Source: an uncultured Alistipes sp. (GTDB taxonomy: Bacteria; Bacteroidota; Bacteroidia; Bacteroidales; Rikenellaceae). From it: a stretch of DNA of 9,543 nucleotides. The stretch is taken from positions 1 through 9,543 of the forward strand of contig CAAGHX010000113.1 of the NCBI GenBank assembly GCA_900769745.1, read 5' to 3'. Under the pieces are notes generated by a model, which was not told the origin of the DNA, searched no databases, and was given only the letters and a program-made list of their open reading frames with translations. The position numbers were made by a program, and so were the translations under genes. Positions 1 to 6,460 of this stretch are shown one piece after another (positions within the stretch are counted from its first letter, which is position 1; each line of letters opens with the position of its first letter).

Positions 1-349
1 ACGAGCCCGCCACACTACCAACTGTTGGCACACAGCTTCGTGCCGAAATATCTACATCGAGGAAGGCCTTCACAAAGCGCGATGTGGCCTCCTTCAGCTC
101 GGGAACACCTGCGGCTGCGGGGTACTGCGAGCCTACGCCTCTGTCGAGCGCTGCCTTCTCGGCCTCTACACCCAAACGATTTACTGGCAGACCTGGTGAG
201 CCCTGGTCCATACGGATAAAGGGTATTCCTGTCTTCTGCTCTAAATATTGTGCTACGAGCAACACCTCGCCGATGGTTGCACGTGACAGGTCGGCAATGT
301 GTAGCTCCTCGACTGCCTGAGCCACCAACTCTTCGCTAAATATCTTCAT
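1..349 (-). CDS. PLP-dependent class I/II aminotransferase (N-terminal part, runs off the window)
   Basis: Reading leftward from the ATG at 349, the frame stays open for 116 codons to the window edge, so only the N-terminal part is present. Visible segments are FIRMDQGSPGLPVNRLG (about residues 44-60), YPAAAGVPELKEATSRF (76-92) and CVPTVGSVAGS (106-116). This order matches the N-terminal half of fold-type I aminotransferases: a substrate-side glycine/proline loop, then Y-x-x-x-x-G-x-x-x-L-(K/R), then the T-x-G-S cofactor-phosphate loop. The catalytic lysine lies outside the window. The gene starts 11 nt after the iorB stop and is the last visible gene of the operon. Inference: it converts an amino acid, plausibly aromatic, into the 2-oxo acid that IorAB oxidises. 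The amino donor and exact substrate cannot be read from this fragment. The family call is fairly secure; the substrate is not. Confidence 0.85.
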   Translation of the reverse strand, partial: MKIFSEELVAQAVEELHIADLSRATIGEVLLVAQYLEQKTGIPFIRMDQGSPGLPVNRLGVEAEKAALDRGVGSQYPAAAGVPELKEATSRFVKAFLDVDISARSCVPTVGSVAGS

Positions 350-360
350 AGGATATAATG

Positions 361-936
361 CTATTTTATTGCGTTCAAGCCGAGGTCAAACGCCTGGCAA
401 TTCATCTCCACTACCTGCTCACCCTTCGAAGAGAATACTCGCTTGATAGCCTCGCGAAGCTGCTCGGGCGAGAGAATCTCGATATAAGGTGCAGCCATAC
501 CCAGCAGCACCATATTGGCGCTCTTTGGCAGGTTGTTCTGCTTAGCCAAATCCTCGATTGGCAATGCTGCCGAGTGAGGCAGAGCGTTAAACTCCTCCAT
601 CAGAGCTTGCTCGTCGGGGTAGTTGGGAATATTCTTGAATGGGTGTGATGAGCTCACCACCCAACCCTCTTTGCTAAGGTAGGGCATATATCGCAGAGCC
701 TCCATTGGCTCCATCGAGATAATGATGTCGGCACTGCCCTGCTTGATAAGGTCAGAGTAGATTGCATCGGTCGAAAGACGCAGATTTGACTGCACGTCGC
801 CGCCGCGCTGGCTCATACCGTGAACTTCGGCCTGCTTCAGATTTACTCCTGCTGTGGCAGCAGCGTCGCCTATGATAGTGGCAATAGTGAGGATACCTTG
901 TCCACCCACGCCTGCTAAAATTATATCTTTCTTCAT
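361..936 (-). CDS. iorB: Indolepyruvate:ferredoxin oxidoreductase, beta subunit (IorB)
   Basis: This 191-residue protein has the usual IorB length and is a single pyruvate/ketoisovalerate oxidoreductase gamma-type domain. GVGGQG at residues 9-14 is the family's N-terminal glycine loop, and EVHGMSQRGG at 37-46 is the second hallmark. With IorA it forms the complex that decarboxylates aryl 2-oxo acids such as indolepyruvate to aryl-acyl-CoA with reduction of ferredoxin; it acts in the cytoplasm. The ATG at 936 shares one base with the iorA stop (TAATG), so translation is probably coupled and the two subunits made in step. The aminotransferase follows after 11 nt. No frameshift or missing motif is seen. 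The general branched-chain or pyruvate oxidoreductase gamma subunit is the alternative, but the EVHGMSQRGG motif and the iorA neighbour favour IorB. Confidence 0.93.
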   Translation of the reverse strand: MKKDIILAGVGGQGILTIATIIGDAAATAGVNLKQAEVHGMSQRGGDVQSNLRLSTDAIYSDLIKQGSADIIISMEPMEALRYMPYLSKEGWVVSSSHPFKNIPNYPDEQALMEEFNALPHSAALPIEDLAKQNNLPKSANMVLLGMAAPYIEILSPEQLREAIKRVFSSKGEQVVEMNCQAFDLGLNAIK

Positions 937-2528
937 TACTGGTTAGCTCTTTTTTGACGAAGTTTACGATTCAATGTCTGAATACACTCTCGGCGAGGGA
1001 TGATTACCGACACACCCTTGTATTCAATCTCCTGGCGGATGATGCGTGTAATCTCCTCCATATTCTTTGGCAGAGGTGTTACCACGTGCAAGTGCTCTGG
1101 CTCAACGCCCAAGCCCTGGCAGATAGCCTCAAACTTATTTGTTCCAGCCGAGTCCTGACCACCGGTCATGGCTGTTGTGAGGTTGTCGGAGATGATAACA
1201 GTAATGTTTGATTTGTCGTTGATAGCATCCAGCAGGCCTGTCATGCCTGAGTGTGTGAATGTAGAGTCGCCGATAACAGCGATGGCGGGGAATAGACCTG
1301 CGTCGGCAGCTCCCTTGGCCATAGTGATTGAGGCTCCCATATCCACACAGCTGTCAATAGCACGGAATGGAGGCAAAGCTCCGAGTGTGTAGCAACCGAT
1401 GTCGCCAAAGATGCGTGCGTCGGCATACTCTGCCGCCACCTTGTTCAGCGCATCATACACATCGCGGTGACCACAACCCTGGCACAATGCTGGTGGGCGT
1501 GGAACCACGTTCTCTGCCGCCGTGAAGTACTGCTCCTTGCTTGCGCCAAGTGCAACGCCCACGTTGTCGGGCGTAAGCTCACCCATACGTGGCAGGTCGC
1601 CAGTAAGGCGTCCCTTGATGGTGTATCCTGTGCCGAGCATCGATTTGATCTGTTCCTCGACGATTGGCTGACCATCCTCGGCGATGAGCAATGAGTCGCA
1701 CTCTGCCGCCAAAGCCTTGATAGCCTGCTCAGGAAGAGGATACTGCGACACCTTCAAAACCTTGATGCCACGCTTCAATGGCTCGTTCTCCATCACATAG
1801 TTGTAAGCGATACCGCAAGCCACAACACCAATCTTTCCACCCTCAGCTGAGAGCAGCTTGTTGTATGGCGAAGACTCTGTAGAGTCCTGCAACTGAGGCT
1901 GCTTCTCCACAAGCGAAGCGTACTGACGGCGTGCGTTGCCTGGGAGCAATACCCAGTGTGTGCGCTCGTTGTCTGGATTCAGAGCATTCTGAGTGATAGG
2001 AGTGGTAATCTCCACGCCAGCACGTGAGTGCGCCAAACGTGTCACCACACGCATCAACACTGGCAGGTGCAACTGCTCCGAGAGAGCATAGGCGTAGGGC
2101 ATCATATCGTAGGCCTCCTGCTGTGACGAAGGCTCAAGGATTGGAATCATAGCAAACTTACCATAGAAACGAGAGTCCTGCTCGTTCTGTGACGAGTGCA
2201 TTGATGGGTCGTCGGCAGCCAAAACCACCAAACCACCATTCACACCCGTGATGGCTGAGTTGACAAATGCATCGGCGGCCACGTTCATTCCCACGTGCTT
2301 CATACACACCAATGCTCGTTTACCCGCATACGACATACCGAGGGCGGCCTCCATAGCTGTCTTCTCATTCGTACACCAGCGGCTGCGCACATCGGCAGCG
2401 TTGGCCTGGATAAACTCTGTTATCTCTGTTGAGGGCGTACCAGGGTAGGCATACACACCGCTGATACCAGCGTGTATAGCACCCAAGGCTATAGCCTCAT
2501 CGCCCAAAAGTAATTTTTTTGAAATCAT
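936..2528 (-). CDS. iorA: Indolepyruvate:ferredoxin oxidoreductase, alpha subunit (IorA), short form without C-terminal ferredoxin domain
   Basis: Thiamine-diphosphate-dependent catalytic subunit of the 2-oxo acid oxidoreductase. Numbering from the ATG at 2528 (530 residues), the N-terminal pyrimidine-binding domain starts KKLLLGDEAIA and carries YPGTPSTE at about 28-35. The C-terminal TPP-binding domain has CQGCGH at 349-354, GDIGCYTLG at about 375-383, and the GDS...SDN thiamine/magnesium motif at 420-449. The protein stops soon after IIPRRECIQTLNRK. Canonical archaeal-type IorA proteins continue there into a domain with two cysteine clusters for [4Fe-4S] centres; this one has no such clusters, so electron transfer must differ or use a partner. 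Start choice: an ATG at 2555 would add nine residues and overlap the amidase gene by 14 nt. The ATG at 2528 sits next to the conserved KKLLLG start and leaves a 13-nt gap, so it is preferred. The gene is followed directly by iorB. Confidence 0.93.
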   Translation of the reverse strand: MISKKLLLGDEAIALGAIHAGISGVYAYPGTPSTEITEFIQANAADVRSRWCTNEKTAMEAALGMSYAGKRALVCMKHVGMNVAADAFVNSAITGVNGGLVVLAADDPSMHSSQNEQDSRFYGKFAMIPILEPSSQQEAYDMMPYAYALSEQLHLPVLMRVVTRLAHSRAGVEITTPITQNALNPDNERTHWVLLPGNARRQYASLVEKQPQLQDSTESSPYNKLLSAEGGKIGVVACGIAYNYVMENEPLKRGIKVLKVSQYPLPEQAIKALAAECDSLLIAEDGQPIVEEQIKSMLGTGYTIKGRLTGDLPRMGELTPDNVGVALGASKEQYFTAAENVVPRPPALCQGCGHRDVYDALNKVAAEYADARIFGDIGCYTLGALPPFRAIDSCVDMGASITMAKGAADAGLFPAIAVIGDSTFTHSGMTGLLDAINDKSNITVIISDNLTTAMTGGQDSAGTNKFEAICQGLGVEPEHLHVVTPLPKNMEEITRIIRQEIEYKGVSVIIPRRECIQTLNRKLRQKRANQ

Positions 2529-2541
2529 ATCTAATGTTTTG

Positions 2542-3288
2542 CTAATTATCTGCATCTTTCAGCACTGGGAACTTCTCGCGGAAGGCCTCCAACGCCTCCA
2601 TATCTATCTCGGCCGATGCCTCGCACTCGCAGCTATCGGCACAGATGGCCAAGTGGCGACCATAAGGGTCGATTATCGAGCTACCGCCGCAGTATGTGCA
2701 GTTGGGGTCGTCGCCCACACGATTTACACCTGCCACATAGCACTGATTCTCGATAGCACGAGCTACCAATAACGCTTTCCACGCCTCTACACGAGGTGTT
2801 GGCCAGCTTGCAACGTAGATAATCATATCGTAGTCGCCTCGGTTGCGTGACCAGATGGGGAAGCGCAGGTCGTAGCATATCTCAAGCAGAATGCGAACGC
2901 CTCGCCACTCCACAACAACACGCTTATCGCCCGCAGTGTAGTGGTTGTGCTCGCCACCATAGGTGAACAGGTGGCGCTTGTCGTAATACTCCACGCTGCC
3001 ATCGGGCTTTACGAAGTAAAAACGGTTGTAATATTTACCCTGCTCCTCAGTGGCTACACTACCTGCAATGGCGGCATTCATAGCCGCTGCCTTGGCTTTG
3101 AGCCACTCAAGGCTCAGGCCCTCGCTCTCGGCGATGCCTTCGGGCAGAGTGCAGAAACCTGTTGAGAACATCTCAGGCAGAATGTAGAGGTCGGCACCCG
3201 CATTGGCCGAGATCGCCTTGTCAGCTCGCTCGATGTTAGTTGCTGGCTCGCCCCAAACTATATCGCGTTGTAAAATCGTAACTCTCAT
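2542..3288 (-). CDS. Nitrilase-family omega-amidase (YafV/Nit2-like)
   Basis: Carbon-nitrogen hydrolase of 248 residues. The catalytic triad is visible: Glu39 in LPEMFSTGF, Lys104 in YDKRHLF, and Cys138 in EICYDLRFP. The second conserved Glu is in the GEHNHYTAG segment. PIWSRNRGDYD, RAIENQCYVAGVNRVG and the ending FREKFPVLKDAD are characteristic of the YafV/omega-amidase branch. Family members hydrolyse 2-oxoglutaramate and 2-oxosuccinamate, the products left when glutamine or asparagine serves as amino donor in transamination, to the dicarboxylate plus ammonia. It is the first gene of the operon, 13 nt before iorA; the aminotransferase further down gives a plausible source of its substrate. 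A TTG six bases upstream (3294) is in frame, but the ATG at 3288 is the better start. No signal peptide, so cytoplasmic. The alternative is a more general amidase of the same fold. Confidence 0.88.
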   Translation of the reverse strand: MRVTILQRDIVWGEPATNIERADKAISANAGADLYILPEMFSTGFCTLPEGIAESEGLSLEWLKAKAAAMNAAIAGSVATEEQGKYYNRFYFVKPDGSVEYYDKRHLFTYGGEHNHYTAGDKRVVVEWRGVRILLEICYDLRFPIWSRNRGDYDMIIYVASWPTPRVEAWKALLVARAIENQCYVAGVNRVGDDPNCTYCGGSSIIDPYGRHLAICADSCECEASAEIDMEALEAFREKFPVLKDADN

Positions 3289-3301
3289 TTTCAAACTTTC
3301 T

Positions 3302-3316
3302 TATCTTGCAAAGATA
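3302..3316 (-). promoter_or_regulatory. Probable promoter -7 box of the amidase-iorAB-aminotransferase operon
   Basis: On the minus strand 3316-3309 reads TATCTTTG, an exact match to the Bacteroidetes -7 consensus TAnnTTTG. It lies about 20 nt upstream of the amidase ATG, which predicts a very short leader. I see no TTTG -33 element at the right distance. The box is part of a short inverted repeat, TATCTT-GCA-AAGATA (3302-3316), which could be chance or an operator overlapping the start of transcription. Confidence 0.5.
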
Positions 3317-3495
3317 CTAAATATCAAGCTATCGCTTACCCTTAGGAGCATAAAACTTACATATTTATACAACTTTTTTACATATCGAGACTCTAAAGAG
3401 TCTACTTGTGGCGCAAAAGCCTCCAAACCGGCCCCCAGATAAGTCCCATTACAGTCTCAAACAGGCCGCCATCACAGCTCCAAACTACAAAGCAC

Positions 3496-3567
3496 AAAAA
3501 AGGCAAAGGCCACCCCCTTAACCTTCTCCACAAAACTTTCACAGAGGGGGTGTAATAGCCTTTGCCT
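3496..3567 (-). terminator. Rho-independent terminator of the transporter-acyltransferase-Omp85 operon
   Basis: Outer arms AGGCAAAGGC (3501-3510) and GCCTTTGCCT (3558-3567) pair perfectly. Inner arms CACCCCCT (3511-3518) and AGGGGGTG (3545-3552) extend the stem, with a 5-nt bulge on one side. On the minus strand the stem is followed at once by a run of T (3500-3496), as expected for an intrinsic terminator. On the plus strand there is no T run after the stem. It lies about 100 nt past the Omp85 stop codon. Confidence 0.75.
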
Positions 3568-3592
3568 AACCCTAAATGTATGTAGTTAAATA

Positions 3593-3605
3593 TCTATCCG
3601 ATAGA
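3593..3605. repeat. Short palindrome between the two hairpins
   Basis: TCTATC-C-GATAGA is a perfect 6-bp inverted repeat with a one-base centre, lying between the terminator hairpin and the 3607-3647 hairpin. Such a tight palindrome would make a poor RNA hairpin and looks more like a protein-binding site, but nothing else supports that. Confidence 0.3.
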
Positions 3606-3606
3606 C

Positions 3607-3647
3607 AAATGCCCACTGCTTAGTCATCTCTTGGGCAGTGGGCATTT
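3607..3647 (-). terminator. Perfect 13-bp hairpin just after the Omp85 gene
   Basis: AAATGCCCACTGC (3607-3619) and GCAGTGGGCATTT (3635-3647) pair without mismatch around a 15-nt loop. It begins 24 nt past the Omp85 stop codon in the direction of transcription. There are three T at the base of the stem on the minus strand but no long T run, so it may be a first, weaker terminator or a 3'-end stabiliser ahead of the stronger terminator at 3496-3567. Confidence 0.55.
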
Positions 3648-3670
3648 ACTATTTTGCGGCAACTTAATTT

Positions 3671-5101
3671 TTAGAAGAGGAAACCTGTGTTGATGTAGAA
3701 GGCTCCGTTACCATCCTGATTCTTGATGTATGGATCGCTGCTGAACTTGCTGATAGGCAAACCATACTCAAATGCTACGATGAAGTTCTGGTTCATAATG
3801 AATCGCAAACCTCCACCAACTGTGATGTGAGGGCGGTCGGCTGTGCGGTTGCCAGTCTGAGCCATATACTCATCATACTCCTTGCGGTACTTCTCGTTGC
3901 CCTTGAACGACATGTCGAAGTTGCGAGTTACCATAGTACCATCGCTGAATGCGTTCAAACCAAAGGCGATGTTCTGCTTCCAGAGTGTGAAGTTCACAAA
4001 ACGCCAGCGAATCTCGGCATTGTACGATGCCATATCGAGACCCTGCACGCGGTTACGCATCAAACCACGGATTGTGCGATAACCACCCATACCGTCGCGG
4101 TCGTATGAAGCACCCATCACGGTAATGTATGGAAGTACATAATATGGAGCATCCTCACCGATTGTACCCTCATAGTTCAAACGATATGCGAAAGTCAAGA
4201 TATCGTTGTCGATGATAGGCACATACTGACGGAATGTAGCTGAATACTTGTAGAAAGGAATCTTTGTACCCAACCACTTTGGAGCTGCAGTCAAGTGAGC
4301 CTCGGCCCAGATGCCACGTGATGGAGCACCCTCCTTGTCGCGTGTGTCGAACAAAAGACCAGCGCGAATGGTGCTGTTCAAGCCACCCTCGGCCTCCTCG
4401 TCAGAGATAATACCCCAATTGCGGTACTGCTCAAAGAGTGTAGGCTCATCGTCGGGGAACATCTTATCCTCATCCTTATTCTTGTTAATCTTCTCGCGGT
4501 TGATAGCACCCTGCTTGAAGTAGCTGAGGTGATAACCAGCCTCCCAGAAGAGCTTGTTGTTCCAAATGTTACCAGTAAGGTCGGTCTTGAAGAGCATCGC
4601 TACACGGTTGATACGATATTTTGGAGTGTAGATGTAGTTGTCGAGATTCTCCTTGTCCTTACCCAATGCCACCAACTCGTGGTTGAAGTATGACATATAA
4701 CCGTTGAAACCGTAGAAATCCATCGCCTTATCGTTAGTAAGGGTGAAGGTCGATGACAAACGCACTCCAGGGATTGAGAAGCGGTTGTCGTACGATACGG
4801 TGTAGAGCTGCGAGCCCTTGGTGAAGAACGAAGCCTCGAAGTACCACTGCTGGCGTGGGTTAGGGTAGGTTGAGCCGTCACCAAAGTCGAAGATGTTGAG
4901 CAGAGCACCCAACTGGAAACCTTTGTCGGCATCGAACGCTACTGCTGGCAGCGGACCAAAGTTATAACCGGTCTTTACAATCTCCTTCTTCGAAGGTGCT
5001 GCAGAGTCTTGTTTGGTATCGCCTCCAAGCACACCTCCCTCTGAAGCCCACGCATTACCCACAAGCAGGAGCAATGCTATTGTACAGAATAGATTTTTCA
5101 T
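3671..5101 (-). CDS. POTRA-less Omp85/BamA-superfamily outer-membrane beta-barrel protein
   Basis: This 476-residue protein has a signal peptide (MKNLFCTIALLLLVGNAWA, cleavage probably after Ala19), so it is exported through Sec and placed in the outer membrane. FDTRDKEGAPSRG (about 251-263) matches the D-T-R-D...P-S-R-G strand signature of the Omp85 barrel. YRTIRGL (341-347) carries the (V/I)-R-G motif of the lid loop L6. The chain ends GFLF, a beta-signal with terminal Phe. Only about 40-50 residues precede the barrel, too few for POTRA domains, so it is not a BamA or TamA assembly factor with periplasmic arms. The stretch KTGYNFGPLPAVAFDADKG may be the small domain Bacteroidetes place before such barrels; that is recollection, not shown here. 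It follows the acyltransferase by 12 nt and is last in the operon. Function unknown; transport or surface anchoring of a lipid or protein is possible. Confidence 0.82.
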   Translation of the reverse strand: MKNLFCTIALLLLVGNAWASEGGVLGGDTKQDSAAPSKKEIVKTGYNFGPLPAVAFDADKGFQLGALLNIFDFGDGSTYPNPRQQWYFEASFFTKGSQLYTVSYDNRFSIPGVRLSSTFTLTNDKAMDFYGFNGYMSYFNHELVALGKDKENLDNYIYTPKYRINRVAMLFKTDLTGNIWNNKLFWEAGYHLSYFKQGAINREKINKNKDEDKMFPDDEPTLFEQYRNWGIISDEEAEGGLNSTIRAGLLFDTRDKEGAPSRGIWAEAHLTAAPKWLGTKIPFYKYSATFRQYVPIIDNDILTFAYRLNYEGTIGEDAPYYVLPYITVMGASYDRDGMGGYRTIRGLMRNRVQGLDMASYNAEIRWRFVNFTLWKQNIAFGLNAFSDGTMVTRNFDMSFKGNEKYRKEYDEYMAQTGNRTADRPHITVGGGLRFIMNQNFIVAFEYGLPISKFSSDPYIKNQDGNGAFYINTGFLF

Positions 5102-5113
5102 CGAATCAATAGT

Positions 5114-6442
5114 TTAGTTATTAGCAATTATTTCTCTGATCTGAGCATACTTACTGCGAAGCTCAGTGTATATGAGAAGATTTATATCCGAGATCACCAA
5201 GCGCAACAATCGCCAAGTCTCGTGTGCTACGATTGGAGCTGGAAGGAATGCCAACGTGAGTGGCAATGCCCACTGCCAAGGGAGCAACGAATAGGCTATA
5301 ATAGCATAGATAATCATCAGCAAAGGCCACAAGATAAGGTTGAGCACAAAGCGCACCGAGTTGCGGAATGCAGGGTCCTTGAGCTTGCTGAAGATGAACG
5401 CACACAAGAGCTTGATGGGGAGTGTCAAAATCGACACAGGCAAACAATATGGAAGCGCCACCAACAAGAAGAGCAGCTTGAGGATTCGTGACAAGATAGG
5501 GAACTTGATAGATACCGAATCGAGACTGATATGGCGGCTACGACGCATCTGAGCTGCCTCATCGCCCAACTTCAAAAGCTTGGCAGCCAACTCTGGCTTC
5601 TCCTCGCGCAACGACTCTATTTGCTTCACTGTCTCACGGTTAGCCAAGAAGTGGGCGTCGAGCTCGTTCATGTGACCCTTATGCTCACGCTTGATAGGTT
5701 TCACCTGCGATTTAACCACCGTAGCACAAATCTCATATGTGGCGTTGTAGTTGTCGTCGTTAGGAATGTAGAGTATCGACGACTTCATTCGCTCGGCGAG
5801 CTCCTCACGCATCACGTTCATAAGCTCCTGAGGAGTGAGGTCGGGGTGAGCCTTGATGAACTCGCCCACATTGATAGGCTCCACAATCTGCACTCTTACA
5901 GTCGAACGGAAACGGAAGAAGTTACCATAACGGATACCCACAGGCACAATGTAGAGTGGCATGTCGGGCATCAGTTCCTGCGCCTGGAAGGCGATGCGGA
6001 AGATACCCTTCGAGAGTGGCAACGACGAATACTTTGCCTGGTGCTGGCCCTCGGGGAAGATGCAGAATGGCACCTTGTCGCGCAATACGTCAACAGCCTT
6101 TTCGATGGTCTCGTTGTTACGCTTCACCTCGTCAATACCATCACGCATACGCATGATTGGCATAATTCTCAAAAAGTGGAATATCTTGGCCAAGATACGC
6201 TTCTTGAAGATGTCGGCACGGGCTACAAAGACCTTCGCCTTGCGGTCCATGGCCAAAATTACAAGTGCGTCCATCAGGGCGTTGGTATGGTTTGGAGCAT
6301 AGATCACAGCTCCATCCTTTGGCACATTCTGACGACCTACATATCTGATGTTACGGTATGATAGTTTCAGCACCAAATCCACGTAGTAACGCAGCGTGGC
6401 ATACAGCAGATTGAAGTCCTGGATTTTCTTCTGACGAGCCAT
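5114..6442 (-). CDS. PlsC-like lysophospholipid/glycerol-phosphate acyltransferase with C-terminal membrane domain
   Basis: 442 residues. The N-terminal half is an acyltransferase domain: motif I is PNHTNALMD (50-58, catalytic His52 and Asp58), and motif III is FPEGQ (129-133), followed by IVPVGIRYG (165-173). His and Asp are five residues apart, not four as in textbook PlsC (H-x4-D). The same longer spacing occurs, from memory, in yeast Gat1/Gat2-type glycerol-phosphate acyltransferases and in Bacteroidetes relatives. A linker follows, then hydrophobic segments at about 319-350 and 364-402. The protein therefore sits in the inner membrane with its active site probably on the cytoplasmic side, acylating a glycerol-phosphate or lysolipid. 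It lies 18 nt after the transporter gene and 12 nt before the Omp85-like gene, so all three are probably co-transcribed. Acyl acceptor not readable from sequence. Confidence 0.85.
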   Translation of the reverse strand: MARQKKIQDFNLLYATLRYYVDLVLKLSYRNIRYVGRQNVPKDGAVIYAPNHTNALMDALVILAMDRKAKVFVARADIFKKRILAKIFHFLRIMPIMRMRDGIDEVKRNNETIEKAVDVLRDKVPFCIFPEGQHQAKYSSLPLSKGIFRIAFQAQELMPDMPLYIVPVGIRYGNFFRFRSTVRVQIVEPINVGEFIKAHPDLTPQELMNVMREELAERMKSSILYIPNDDNYNATYEICATVVKSQVKPIKREHKGHMNELDAHFLANRETVKQIESLREEKPELAAKLLKLGDEAAQMRRSRHISLDSVSIKFPILSRILKLLFLLVALPYCLPVSILTLPIKLLCAFIFSKLKDPAFRNSVRFVLNLILWPLLMIIYAIIAYSLLPWQWALPLTLAFLPAPIVAHETWRLLRLVISDINLLIYTELRSKYAQIREIIANN

Positions 6443-6460
6443 ATGTATATAATGTATGTA

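Larger units (their letters stand above)
3289..3670. other. Intergenic region between the two minus-strand operons
   Basis: A 382-nt stretch with no convincing gene on either strand. Its right part (3496-3647) holds the hairpins that end the Omp85 operon. Its left part (3302-3316) holds the promoter box of the amidase operon. The middle (about 3320-3495) shows no recognisable gene or RNA. Confidence 0.6.

Noticed and set aside
25..320. Two short plus-strand frames near the left edge
   Set aside because: They lie opposite the aminotransferase fragment, whose translation matches the family across the whole interval.
936..2528. Truncation of iorA by a frameshift as the cause of the missing iron-sulfur domain
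   Set aside because: The stop codon overlaps the iorB start in a TAATG junction, so there is no space for remnant coding sequence of the lost domain.
4600..4932. A 110-codon minus-strand frame rich in Ser and Thr inside the Omp85-like gene
   Set aside because: Out of frame with a gene that has a signal peptide and barrel motifs; low-complexity Ser/Thr composition is typical of a shifted frame.
5531..6361. A 276-codon open frame on the plus strand across the acyltransferase gene
   Set aside because: It is fully antisense to a gene with clear catalytic motifs, is rich in His, Leu and Val in the pattern made by codon bias on the other strand, and shows no known domain or promoter.
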